This document shows positions 1-7,986 of a DNA stretch of 56,942 nt, in pieces. The position numbers and the translations under genes were made by a program. This DNA is from Nocardioides jensenii JCM 1364 = NBRC 14755. GTDB lineage: Bacteria; Actinomycetota; Actinomycetes; Propionibacteriales; Nocardioidaceae. The notes beneath the pieces were generated by a model. That model did not search any database and had not been told where the DNA came from. It worked only from the letters and a program-made list of their open reading frames with translations. Where the stretch lies: NCBI RefSeq assembly GCF_001552535.1, contig NZ_BCRJ01000066.1:1-56942 (forward strand), given 5' to 3'. The number at the start of each line of letters is the position of its first letter. Position 1 is the stretch's first letter.

Positions 1-202
1 CGGCTTCGACCACGGCCCGCGCGACGCGCCGCAGATCAGTGCGTGTGGGGTCCGTGCGCAGCAGGAGGGTGCGGGCCGCGGGGACCAGGTCGACCACGCC
101 CTCGGGCGGCGCGTCGACCAGCTCGGCGTACAACGCAAGGACCTGGTCGAGGTCGTCGAGCTCGACCAGCAGGCCCTGATCGGCGCACGGCAGCAGCTTC
201 AT
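1..202 (-). CDS. pxpB: 5-oxoprolinase subunit B (KipI family), 3' part outside window
   Basis: The visible 67 residues begin [18 protein letters not shown], the usual start of the PxpB/KipI family (allophanate-hydrolase-subunit-1 fold). PxpB works with PxpA and PxpC in ATP-dependent opening of 5-oxoproline to glutamate. The ATG at 202 overlaps the pxpA stop as ATGA, so the two are translationally coupled. The gene runs off the left edge, so the C-terminus and any pxpC partner are not seen. Family assignment rests on the N-terminal segment plus the pxpA neighbour. Confidence 0.85.
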   Translation of the reverse strand, partial: MKLLPCADQGLLVELDDLDQVLALYAELVDAPPEGVVDLVPAARTLLLRTDPTRTDLRRVARAVVEA

Positions 203-993
203 CGCCCGGTCGCCTCGACCTCGACGAACGACCGGACCTCGACACCGGCCTGCTCAAGGTGGCGCAGCACCTTGGCCGCCATCACGACGGCCTCGGGGTT
301 GTCGCCGTGCACGCACAGGGAGTCGGCGTCGACGCCGACGGTCGAGCCGTCGACGGCCTCGACCTGGTGCTCGGTCACCATCTGCACGCTACGGCTGGCC
401 ACCTCGCTGGGGTCGTGCAGCACGGCACCGGGCAGGCGGCGGGAGACCAGCGTGCCGTCCGGGTTGTAGGCGCGGTCGGCGAACGCCTCGCGGACGACGG
501 CCAGCCCCGCCTCCTCCGCGAGCCGCAGCCAGGCCGAGCCCGGCAACCCGAGCACGGGGAGCGTCGGGTCATAGAGACGGACCGCCTCGACGACCGCAGC
601 CGCCTGCTCCTCGTGGTGCACGATCGCGTTGTAGAGCGCGCCGTGCGGCTTGACGTAGCGGACCCGGCTGCCGGCCACGCGGGCGAAGGCCTCCAGGGCG
701 CCGATCTGGTAGAGCACGTCGTCGGTCAGCGCGGCCGGCTCCATGTCGATGAAACGCCGCCCGAACCCGGCAAGATCCCGGTAGCCCACCTGGGCGCCGA
801 TGGCGACGCCGCGTTCCGCGGCCCGGCCGCAGACCCGGCGCAGCACCGAGGGGTCGCCGGCGTGGAAGCCGCACGCCACGTTGGCGCTGGTGACCAGGTC
901 CAGCAGTGCGTCGTCGTCGCCGAGGGTCCACTGGCCGAAGCTCTCGCCGAGGTCGGCGTTGAGGTCGATCGTCAGGTCGGTCATCTCGGTCAC
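199..993 (-). CDS. pxpA: 5-oxoprolinase subunit A (LamB/YcsF family)
   Basis: The protein begins (from the internal Met) [17 protein letters not shown]; the DLNADLGE motif is the hallmark of the YcsF/PxpA family, and [12 protein letters not shown] and KPHGALYN follow as expected. About 264 residues from the GTG at 993, or 261 from ATG at 984; family members are about 250-260. The GTG overlaps the stop of the upstream transporter as GTGA, which favours it. Role by family: the catalytic subunit acting with PxpBC to hydrolyse 5-oxoproline, the cyclised form of glutamate. It lies between transporter and pxpB in one operon. Confidence 0.92.
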   Translation of the reverse strand: MTEMTDLTIDLNADLGESFGQWTLGDDDALLDLVTSANVACGFHAGDPSVLRRVCGRAAERGVAIGAQVGYRDLAGFGRRFIDMEPAALTDDVLYQIGALEAFARVAGSRVRYVKPHGALYNAIVHHEEQAAAVVEAVRLYDPTLPVLGLPGSAWLRLAEEAGLAVVREAFADRAYNPDGTLVSRRLPGAVLHDPSEVASRSVQMVTEHQVEAVDGSTVGVDADSLCVHGDNPEAVVMAAKVLRHLEQAGVEVRSFVEVEATGR

Positions 994-2219
994 CACAGGT
1001 CCTTGATCCCGCCCAGCGACTCCCAGCCGAGGTAGATCGTCAGCATCCAGACAAGCACACCGGCCGCCAGCAGCCACCTCGGGTAGTGGTAGCCACCCAG
1101 CAGGTCGCCGGAGCGCCGGAAGGCCACCCACAGGATGACAGCCAGGCCGACCGGCAGGATCAGGCCGTTGAGGGCACCGGCGAGAACCAGGAGCGTGACC
1201 GGCGCCTTGCCGAGGGCGAGGAACGCCACCGCGCACGCCGCGATGAACGCGACGACGGCGTAGTTGCGGTTCCTGCCCGAGCCCTTGAAGGCACCCGAGA
1301 AGAAGGACACGGACGTGTAGGACGCTCCGACCACCGAGGTGATGCTGGCCGCCCACAGGATCACCCCGAAGACACGGACGCCGACGTCGCCCATCACGTG
1401 CTCGAACGCGGACGCCGTCGGGTTGGCCTCGGACAGTGCCACGCCACCGGAGACGACGCCAAGGATGGCCAGGAAGAGCAGCGCTCGCATGACACCGGTG
1501 ACCAGGATGCCGGTGACCGATCCGCGGCTGATCATCCGGATGCTGTCGGTCCCGGTGATCCCGGAGTCGACCAGGCGGTGCGCGCCGGCGTACGTGATGT
1601 AGCCGCCGACGGTGCCGCCGATGAGCGTGGTGATGATCAGGAAGTCGACATTGCCGGGGAGCACGGTCTGCTTGAGTGCCTCGCCGGCGGGCGGGTCCGA
1701 GGCGATCGCGGCGTAGAGCACCATGCCGATCATCAGCACGCCGAGCACCACGACGATGCGGTCCATGGCGACGCCGGCGCGGCGGCTGAGGAAGATGCCG
1801 ATCGCGATGATCGCCGAGATGGCGCCGCCGATCTTCACGTCGAGGCCGAACATCGCGTTCATGCCCAGCGCGGTGCCGCCGATGTTGCCGATGTTGAAGA
1901 TCAGGCCGCCGAGGAACACCAGGACGGCCAGGAACCAGCCGGCACCGGGGACCACTTTGTTGGCGAGGTCCTGGGCGTGCATGCCGGCGATGCCGATGAC
2001 GCGCCACACGTTCAGCTGGACCGCGATGTCGACGACGATGGAGAGCAGGATCGCGAACGCGAACGCCGCGCCGAGCTGCTCGGTGAAGACGGTGGTCTGC
2101 GTGATGAAGCCGGGGCCGATCGCACTGGTCGCCATCAGGAACATGGCCCCGAGCAGTGCTCCCCGCCCGGCGTGCGCTGCGGCGCCCGGCGGCCTGGTGG
2201 TCGTCGTGTCGTTGTCCAT
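990..2219 (-). CDS. NRAMP-fold membrane transporter without the metal-site motifs, linked to 5-oxoproline genes
   Basis: A 409-residue polytopic membrane protein with about 11 hydrophobic segments and NRAMP-family character ([16 protein letters not shown] at the first segment, [12 protein letters not shown] mid-protein). Canonical Mn/Fe NRAMPs carry DPGN in TM1 and MPH in TM6. Here those places read IGPGF and YAGAH, so the metal ligands are absent. The homologous position in Bacillus subtilis is ycsG, next to ycsF. Start ATG 2219 is preceded by AAGGCGAG. It is first in the operon with pxpA and pxpB. Import of 5-oxoproline or a related compound is inferred from context. Confidence 0.8.
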   Translation of the reverse strand: MDNDTTTTRPPGAAAHAGRGALLGAMFLMATSAIGPGFITQTTVFTEQLGAAFAFAILLSIVVDIAVQLNVWRVIGIAGMHAQDLANKVVPGAGWFLAVLVFLGGLIFNIGNIGGTALGMNAMFGLDVKIGGAISAIIAIGIFLSRRAGVAMDRIVVVLGVLMIGMVLYAAIASDPPAGEALKQTVLPGNVDFLIITTLIGGTVGGYITYAGAHRLVDSGITGTDSIRMISRGSVTGILVTGVMRALLFLAILGVVSGGVALSEANPTASAFEHVMGDVGVRVFGVILWAASITSVVGASYTSVSFFSGAFKGSGRNRNYAVVAFIAACAVAFLALGKAPVTLLVLAGALNGLILPVGLAVILWVAFRRSGDLLGGYHYPRWLLAAGVLVWMLTIYLGWESLGGIKDLW

Positions 2220-2307
2220 GAACTCGCCTTGCTGTCGGGGTCGGGTCTGACCTGGTCGCTGCCCTCGGGCTGTGCTCGTAGAGATGGGGGTCACACCAGA
2301 ATGAGGG

Positions 2308-2320
2308 ATTGTTGAACAAT
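2308..2320. promoter_or_regulatory. Palindromic operator candidate for the GntR regulator
   Basis: ATTGTTGAACAAT is a perfect 13-bp palindrome around a central base, in the gap between the divergent transporter operon (start 2219) and the gntR gene (start 2354). It lies about 22 bases upstream of the gntR -10 box. Size and placement fit an FCD-type GntR dimer site. Binding is inferred. Confidence 0.5.
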
Positions 2321-2341
2321 TCGTCAATACCTGGATCTGAC

Positions 2342-2347
2342 TAGACT
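2342..2347 (+). promoter_or_regulatory. -10 box for leaderless gntR transcript
   Basis: TAGACT lies exactly 6 nt before the GTG at 2354 with no Shine-Dalgarno sequence between them. This layout recurs at many genes of the window. Confidence 0.5.
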
Positions 2348-2353
2348 GTGCCC

Positions 2354-3049
2354 GTGACGACGAACGGGTGGGTCGAGGAACTCGGTGCCGAGCGCGCCGC
2401 ACTGGGTCGAGCCAGCACGGCTCGACGGGTCGCCGACGTGCTCCGCACCCGCATCACCGAAGGCCGGCTCGCCCCCGGAACCCGCCTCTCCGAGGAGGAG
2501 ATCGGGGCCGCGCTGGGGGTCTCCCGCAACACCTTGCGCGAGGCGTTCCGGCTGCTCGCCCACGAGCGACTGCTGGTCCACGAGTTCAACCGCGGTGTCT
2601 TCGTCCGCAAGCTCGAGGCCGACGACGTGCACGACCTCTACGCGTTCCGCCGCATCCTCGAGTGTGGCGCGCTACGTCATGCCCACGCGACCGACGAGTC
2701 CGCACGCGGCACCGCAGTGGACGCCGTACGCCGGGCCGTCGAGGCCGGCGAGTCAGCCGCGGCAGCCGGCAACTGGGTCGACGTCGGAACCGCCAACATG
2801 GCCTTCCACCAGGCGATCGCCCTCTTCGCCCAGAGCCCTCGCGTCGACGAGGCGATGCGGCACGTGCTGGCCGAGCTGCGTCTGGTCTTCCACGTCATGG
2901 CCGCGCCGCAGACCTTCCACGAGCCCTACCTCAACGACAACCGTCGACTGCTGACCCATGTCGCAGCCGGTGAGTTCGAGGCGGCAGCCCAGTCGTTGGC
3001 CGCCTACCTTGACGCAGCCGAGTCGCAGCTGGTCACCGTCTTCGCCTGA
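2354..3049 (+). CDS. GntR-family transcriptional regulator (FadR/FCD subfamily)
   Basis: 231 residues from the GTG at 2354; a GTG two codons upstream at 2348 is an alternative. The -10 box TAGACT six bases before 2354 supports a leaderless start there. N-terminal winged helix: ADVLRTRITEGRLAPGTRLSEEEIGAALGVSRNTLREAFRLLAHE (residues about 25-70). The C-terminal all-helical FCD ligand domain starts near VHDLYAFRRILE. It is divergent from the 5-oxoproline operon, so the natural inference is repression of that operon with 5-oxoproline or a related acid as effector. In Bacillus the same operon is controlled by an IclR-type protein (KipR), so the regulator family differs here. Confidence 0.88.
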   Translation: MTTNGWVEELGAERAALGRASTARRVADVLRTRITEGRLAPGTRLSEEEIGAALGVSRNTLREAFRLLAHERLLVHEFNRGVFVRKLEADDVHDLYAFRRILECGALRHAHATDESARGTAVDAVRRAVEAGESAAAAGNWVDVGTANMAFHQAIALFAQSPRVDEAMRHVLAELRLVFHVMAAPQTFHEPYLNDNRRLLTHVAAGEFEAAAQSLAAYLDAAESQLVTVFA

Positions 3050-3089
3050 GCTGTCCATTCCAACGGGCAGTTCGCCGGGTCCAGGCAGC

Positions 3090-3165
3090 CCGAACTCACG
3101 ACAGGTCACTCCGAATTCACGACGGGTCAGCCCGAACTCACGACGGGTCAGCGAACTCACGACAG
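3090..3165. repeat. 21-bp tandem repeat, about 3.7 copies
   Basis: Copies begin at 3090, 3111, 3132 and 3152; each starts (C)CGAACTCACGAC (copy 2 has AATTC) followed by RGGTCA. The first two units are 21 bp, the third 20 bp, and the fourth decays after 14 bp. It fills the intergenic space between gntR and the VOC gene. Reading through it in frame gives only repeated short peptides, so I do not treat it as coding. Confidence 0.85.
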
Positions 3166-3206
3166 CTCGGTCAGGAATCGAGAAGCGACGCCGTCGGTTG
3201 CGGGCC

Positions 3207-3212
3207 TAGCGT
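3207..3212 (+). promoter_or_regulatory. -10 box for leaderless VOC transcript
   Basis: TAGCGT is followed by 7 nt and then the ATG at 3220, with no Shine-Dalgarno sequence. Confidence 0.45.
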
Positions 3213-3219
3213 TGCCGTC

Positions 3220-3867
3220 ATGACCTCCATCGACACCATCACCCTCGAGGTGGCCGACCCGGCCGCCGCCACCGACTTCTACGACGCCGCCTTCGGGCTC
3301 GCCGGCCCGGACAGCCTGCTGCGACTGCGCGCCGGTGACGCCGCAACCTCCGGGTTCCGCGGCTGCACGCTGTCCCTCATCACCTCCCAGCCCGCCGACG
3401 TGGACGCCCTGGCAGAGACCGCGATCGAGGCCGGCGCCACGGTGCTCAAGCCGGTCGCCAAGTCGTTCTGGGGCTACGGCGGAGTCCTCCGCGCGCCCGA
3501 CGGCACGATCTGGCAGGTCGCCTCCTCGTCGAAGAAGAACACGGGCCCGGCCACCCGCGAGATCGACTCCGTCGTGCTGCTGATCGGTGCCGACGACGTG
3601 CTGGCGAGCAAGGGGTTCTACGAGCAGCAGGGCCTCAAGGTCGCGAAGAGTTTCGGCCGCAAGTACGTCGAGTTCGAGGCCGGCACCGGCCGCGTGACGC
3701 TGGCGCTCAACGGCCGCAAGGCACTGGCCAAGGTGGCCGGCGTCGACGCCGTGGGCGAGGGATCGCACCGCATCGCGATCGGCACCTCGGCCGGCGCGTT
3801 CACCGACCCCGACGGTTTCGCGTGGGAGCCCTCGACCGCCGATGCCCCCAACGACCATCTCGGCTGA
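3220..3867 (+). CDS. VOC-superfamily protein with two glyoxalase-like modules
   Basis: 215 residues. Two beta-alpha-beta-beta-beta modules: the first from ITLEVADPAAATDFYDAAFGL to about residue 105 (FWGYGGVLRAPDGTIWQVAS), the second from IDSVVLLIGADDVLASKGFYEQQGL to GAFTDPDGFAWEPS. This is the arrangement of single-chain glyoxalase/dioxygenase-like proteins. The usual His/Glu metal ligands are not obvious in either module, so substrate and catalysis are unknown. It stands alone downstream of the tandem repeat and converges on the hydrolase at 3933. The start is supported by a -10 box 7 nt upstream. Confidence 0.8.
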   Translation: MTSIDTITLEVADPAAATDFYDAAFGLAGPDSLLRLRAGDAATSGFRGCTLSLITSQPADVDALAETAIEAGATVLKPVAKSFWGYGGVLRAPDGTIWQVASSSKKNTGPATREIDSVVLLIGADDVLASKGFYEQQGLKVAKSFGRKYVEFEAGTGRVTLALNGRKALAKVAGVDAVGEGSHRIAIGTSAGAFTDPDGFAWEPSTADAPNDHLG

Positions 3868-3932
3868 GCTCCGTGTGCCATCCGGCGTGGCGGCAGGCCC
3901 GCACCGAGGCGCACGCCGCCGCTCCTCCCAGG

Positions 3933-4787
3933 TCAGGCGTGCTGGTCGAGCCAGCCGATCACGTCGGCGGTGACCTCGTCGCGGTTGGTCTCGTTGAAGA
4001 TCTCGTGGCGCGCCTCGTCGTACACCCGGACGGTCACGTCAGTCAGCCCCGCGTCGCGGTAGCGCTGACCGAGCAGCTGGACCAGGTCACCGCCACCGGC
4101 CAACGGGTCCGCGCTGCCGGACGCGACCAGGATCGGCAGGTCACTGCGCACCGCTGACGGGTCGGCGAGCCGCTCGGCCGGGCCGAACAGGGCCGGGATG
4201 GTCTCCTCGGGCAGGTCGAACCCGGACAGGGGGTCGGCCACATAGGCGTCGACCTCGGCCTCGTCGCGGGAGAGCCACTCGTAGCCGGTGCGATCCTCGA
4301 ACGCGGCGTTGAACGCCTCCAGCCCGATCGGTCCCTCGGACTGGGCCAGGCCGGCCGCGAGCACGTCGAGCGCGGACGAACCGGTCAGCACCACGCCGGC
4401 GTACTGCGTGCTGTGCTCGAGGATCACGGCCTGGGCCGCGAACGAACCCATCGAGTGGGCGACCAGGAACAACGGCAGGTCGGCGTGGTCCGCGCGCAGC
4501 TGGGCGCCGTACGCCGCCAGATCGGTGATCAGGCCCTCGAACCCCGCGGCACCGAAGTCACCCGGGACCTCGGTGATCGACCTGCCGTGGCCCCGGTGGT
4601 CGAGCGCGCGCACGAGGTAGCCGGCGGCGTTCAACGCCGTGGCCAGCCGGTCGTAGCGGGCCGAGTGCTCGGCGACCCCGTGGGCCAGCTGGACGACGGC
4701 ACGCGGTTGCGCCACGGCGTCCCAGGCGTACGTCGCCAGCGTGGTGCCGTCGACCGGTGAGGTGAAGGTGGCGTTCTCGAAGGGCAT
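3933..4787 (-). CDS. Alpha/beta hydrolase, monoacylglycerol-lipase-like (Hydrolase_4)
   Basis: 284 residues. AVVQLAHGVAEHSARYDRLA near residue 30 is the signature opening of the monoglyceride lipase group. The nucleophile elbow is VAHSMGS with Ser112, the acid is probably the Asp of SGSADPL, and the His is in DEARHEIFNE near the C-terminus. The length fits the family. No signal peptide is present, so it is cytoplasmic. It is followed upstream on the same strand by an acyl-CoA ligase (51 nt gap), and a lipase-then-ligase order would make sense for fatty acid salvage. That pathway link is inference. Confidence 0.85.
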   Translation of the reverse strand: MPFENATFTSPVDGTTLATYAWDAVAQPRAVVQLAHGVAEHSARYDRLATALNAAGYLVRALDHRGHGRSITEVPGDFGAAGFEGLITDLAAYGAQLRADHADLPLFLVAHSMGSFAAQAVILEHSTQYAGVVLTGSSALDVLAAGLAQSEGPIGLEAFNAAFEDRTGYEWLSRDEAEVDAYVADPLSGFDLPEETIPALFGPAERLADPSAVRSDLPILVASGSADPLAGGGDLVQLLGQRYRDAGLTDVTVRVYDEARHEIFNETNRDEVTADVIGWLDQHA

Positions 4788-4837
4788 GTCTGATCCGTTC
4801 TACCTGGGTGGGATGGAGACGAACATGGGCGGAGACC

Positions 4838-6490
4838 TCAGTGCGACCGGGGGCCCTCCAGCTCGACCACCTCGAGCTCGCCGGCGGCGTGCTGGGCGCG
4901 GATCACCTTCTTGTCGAACTTGCCCACGCTGGTCTTGGGCACCTCGGCGATGAACGCCCAGTGCTCGGGCAGCTGCCACTTGGCGAACCGGTCGGAGAGC
5001 GAGGCACGCAGCGCCTCGGCGTCGGAGCTGGCGCCCTCCTTCAACACCACCGCCACCAACGGCCGCTCGTCCCACGACGGGTCAGGCACCCCGATGACCG
5101 CCGCCTCAAGCACGTCCGGGTGCGACATCACGGCGTTCTCCAGATCGACCGACGAGATCCACTCGCCGCCGGACTTGATCACGTCCTTCGAGCGGTCGAC
5201 CAGGGTGAGGAAGCCGTTGGCGGTGATCTTGCCGACGTCGCCGGTGCGCAGCCAGCCGTCGTGGAACTTCTCCGGCTCCACGGGCCGGCCGTCGGGCGAG
5301 TAGTAGGACCCGGCGATCCACGGCCCCTTCACCTCGAGCTCGCCGAGACTCTTGCCGTCCTTGGGGACCACGTTGCCGTCGTCGTCGATCAGCCTCGCCT
5401 GCACCGCCGGGCCGAACTGACCCTGGCTGATCCGGTAGCTCCACGCCTCCTCGTCGGTCGCCTTCGCCGGCGGGTGGGCCACCGAGCCGAGGGGTGAGGT
5501 CTCCGTCATCCCCCAGGCGTGCAGGATCGGCACGTGGTGCTGCTCGTCGAACGCCTTCATCAGCGCCGGGGGCACCGCGGAGCCGCCGACGATCACCTGG
5601 CGCAGGTGGCTGATGTCCTGCGGCTTCGCCGACAGCTGACCGAGCACCCCGGTCCAGATCGTGGGGACCGCCGCTGCGAAGGTGGGCTTCTCGACCGCCA
5701 TCATCTCGAGCACCGGCTCGGGCTGGAGGAACCGGTCGGGCATCAGCAGCGAGGCTCCACACATGAGCGCGGCGTACGGAATGCCCCAGGCGTTGGCGTG
5801 GAACATCGGCACGATGGTCAGCACGTCATCGCGTTGGGACAACGACATGCCGTCGGCGGTGCACACCTGCATGGAGTGCAGCACGCTCGAGCGGTGGGAG
5901 TAGGCCACGCCCTTCGGCTCACCCGTGGTGCCCGAGGTGTAGCACATCGCCGCGGCCATCCGCTCGTCGACGACCGGGAAGTCGAACTCCTCGGACTGGG
6001 CCGCGAGCAACTCGTCGTACGGGTGGACCTCGACACCGGCCGGCGCCTCCAGGGCGCTCGCGTCGCCGTTGGCCACGATCACGTGCTTGACCGAGGTCAG
6101 GCCCGGCAGCAGTGGGCCGAAGAGCGGCAGCAGGGAGCCGTCGACGATGACGACCTTGTCCTCGGCATGGTTGGCCACGAAGGTGAGCTGCTCGGGGAAA
6201 AGTCGGATGTTGAGGGCGTGCAGCACCGAGCCCATCGCCGGAATCGCGTTGTAGGCAACGAGATGCTCGTTGTTGTTCCACATGAAGGTGCCCACGCGGT
6301 CGGTCTGCCCGACGCCGAGGCCACGAAGTGCGTTGGCCAGCCGGCCGGCCTGCAGACCCAGCTCGCCGAAGGTCATCCGCCGCATGCCGGACCCGGTCCA
6401 GGTGGAGACCTCCGAGTCGGCCTTCTGCGTCATCGCATGACGCAGAACGGTGGCAAGTGACAGGGGCTCGTCCTGCATCGTGCTCAACAT
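4838..6490 (-). CDS. Long-chain-fatty-acid--CoA ligase (AMP-forming)
   Basis: 550 residues from MLSTMQDEPLSLATVLRHAM, the characteristic opening of one actinobacterial FadD clade, which is why I chose this ATG over the in-frame ones upstream. The AMP-binding P-loop CYTSGTTGEPKGVAYSHR is near residue 180. The A5 motif HAWGMTETSP, A7 GWLRTGDVG and the C-terminal lysine segment KTSVGKFDKKVIR are all present, so the enzyme looks intact. It activates fatty acids to acyl-CoA with ATP. Same strand as the monoglyceride-lipase-like gene 50 nt downstream. Confidence 0.9.
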   Translation of the reverse strand: MLSTMQDEPLSLATVLRHAMTQKADSEVSTWTGSGMRRMTFGELGLQAGRLANALRGLGVGQTDRVGTFMWNNNEHLVAYNAIPAMGSVLHALNIRLFPEQLTFVANHAEDKVVIVDGSLLPLFGPLLPGLTSVKHVIVANGDASALEAPAGVEVHPYDELLAAQSEEFDFPVVDERMAAAMCYTSGTTGEPKGVAYSHRSSVLHSMQVCTADGMSLSQRDDVLTIVPMFHANAWGIPYAALMCGASLLMPDRFLQPEPVLEMMAVEKPTFAAAVPTIWTGVLGQLSAKPQDISHLRQVIVGGSAVPPALMKAFDEQHHVPILHAWGMTETSPLGSVAHPPAKATDEEAWSYRISQGQFGPAVQARLIDDDGNVVPKDGKSLGELEVKGPWIAGSYYSPDGRPVEPEKFHDGWLRTGDVGKITANGFLTLVDRSKDVIKSGGEWISSVDLENAVMSHPDVLEAAVIGVPDPSWDERPLVAVVLKEGASSDAEALRASLSDRFAKWQLPEHWAFIAEVPKTSVGKFDKKVIRAQHAAGELEVVELEGPRSH

Positions 6491-6567
6491 GGACCCATCA
6501 TGGCCACGCGCGCGCGTAATCCGCATCACTTCCGGGGAGGAACTTTCTCGTTCGTCGGTGGGAGCTC

Positions 6568-7986
6568 TCAGTCCGACAACGGTCCCGTCGTCCGAGCGTC
6601 ACTCGCCGGTGGTCGCAGCGGCAGCCGCACCCGGAACACGGTGTGTCCCGGCTCCGACTCGACGGCGATGTCGCCCCCGTGCCGCTCCACGACGATCCGC
6701 CGCGAGAGGTCCAGCCCCAGCCCCGTCCCCTGCCCGACGTCCTTGGTGGTGAAGAACGGCTCGAACGCGTGCGCCTGCACGTCGGCGCTCATCCCCTCAC
6801 CGGAGTCCGCGACCTCGACGACGACCGACTCGCCGTCGACACGCGTGGACACCTGCAGGGTGCCGGCCCCGCGCATCGCGTCGACCGCGTTGTCGATCAG
6901 GTTCGTCCACACCTGGTTCAGCTCCGCCGCGGTTGCCTCGATCTCCGGTACGTCGTCACCGTAGTCACGCACCACGGTGACGCCGCCGAGCTTGTGGCCC
7001 AGCATGACCACGGTGCTCTCCAGACCCTCGGTGAGGTCCACCCTTTGCACCGAGGCCCGGTCGAGCTGGGAGTAGGTCCGCACCGCTGCCACCAGGTCGG
7101 AGATGCGCCGGGTCGACTCCTTCACCTCCGAGAGCAGGGCCGTGGTGGACAGCGAGCTGGCCACCCATCCGAGCCCGGCGGCCAGCGGGCCGCCGTCGAG
7201 CACCGTGGCCACCCGGTCGCACCACGCCACGTCGACGCCGGCCGCGGCGAGGTGGGAGGCGACCTCCCACTCCCGCTCGACCCCGTGCGCGGCCAGCCAG
7301 TCGGAGAGCGCGTCCTCGCGGTCCGCGACCGCCAGCGGATCGGCGACCGCCGGCGGCGGCTCGATCTCACGCCGCAGCGCGTCCAGCTCCACGAACTGGC
7401 CCGCGGTGATCGGGCCCTGCGCAAGGCTGGTCAGCGACGACAGCAGCTCCTCGCAGGTCTCCGCGAGTGCGTCCACGGCACGAGTCGCGGCGGAGGCGGG
7501 GTTGTTGATCTCGTGGGCCAGCCCGGCGGCCAGGGTGCCGAGCGCGACCAGCGCCTCCCGCTGACGCGTGCGCGACTCGATGCTGCGCACCGTGTTCATC
7601 AGCCCGCTGATCATGTGCACCCCGAACGGGAACCACGTGTCGGCGAGCCCACGGAGCCCCGCGGCCGGCACCCGCAGCAGCCGGCCCGCCGTGTCTCCAC
7701 GCCCCGTGGCCGTGTAGATGCCGTGCTCGTCCCAGGCCTGGAACCCGCCGGCCCACTGCCCGGGGGTCGCCATCCTGCCCATCACGGTCTCCTCGTGTCC
7801 GACGTGACGGGTCAGGACGAGCGACCCCGCGAGCAGCACCCACCAGTGGGCGGCCGGCCGGGCCTCACGGAACAGCTCCTCACCGACCCCGAAGTCGACC
7901 TCGTCCCCGGCGGCGAGCAGGTCACGGAGCTGCTGGTCAGCCAACCCGTCGAAGAGTGCGATGGCCCGCACGGCGTCGAAGCTCAT
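6568..7986 (-). CDS. Sensor histidine kinase with N-terminal cyclic-nucleotide-binding-like domain
   Basis: 472 residues. Residues 1-115 form a cNMP-binding/Crp-like beta-barrel (FDGLADQQLRDLLAAGDEVDFGVGEELFREA). There is no membrane segment, so the kinase is cytosolic. The phosphoacceptor motif LAAGLAHEINNPAS puts the His at 158. The N box (ELNQVWTNLIDNAVDAMRG), DSGEGMS, and GTGLGLDLSRRIV are canonical. The ATG overlaps the stop of the upstream response-regulator/flavoprotein as ATGA. This kinase/flavoprotein pairing recurs in actinobacteria. What the Crp-like domain binds is unknown. Confidence 0.88.
   Translation of the reverse strand: MSFDAVRAIALFDGLADQQLRDLLAAGDEVDFGVGEELFREARPAAHWWVLLAGSLVLTRHVGHEETVMGRMATPGQWAGGFQAWDEHGIYTATGRGDTAGRLLRVPAAGLRGLADTWFPFGVHMISGLMNTVRSIESRTRQREALVALGTLAAGLAHEINNPASAATRAVDALAETCEELLSSLTSLAQGPITAGQFVELDALRREIEPPPAVADPLAVADREDALSDWLAAHGVEREWEVASHLAAAGVDVAWCDRVATVLDGGPLAAGLGWVASSLSTTALLSEVKESTRRISDLVAAVRTYSQLDRASVQRVDLTEGLESTVVMLGHKLGGVTVVRDYGDDVPEIEATAAELNQVWTNLIDNAVDAMRGAGTLQVSTRVDGESVVVEVADSGEGMSADVQAHAFEPFFTTKDVGQGTGLGLDLSRRIVVERHGGDIAVESEPGHTVFRVRLPLRPPASDARTTGPLSD

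Noticed and set aside
43..1035. Long open plus-strand frame over pxpAB
   Set aside because: It is antisense to the well-supported pxpA and pxpB genes and has the Arg/Gly/Val-rich composition typical of high-GC shadow frames.
2958..3209. Small frame encoding repeated PNSRRVS units
   Set aside because: Its only regularity is the 21-bp tandem repeat; it has no ribosome site and starts within gntR.
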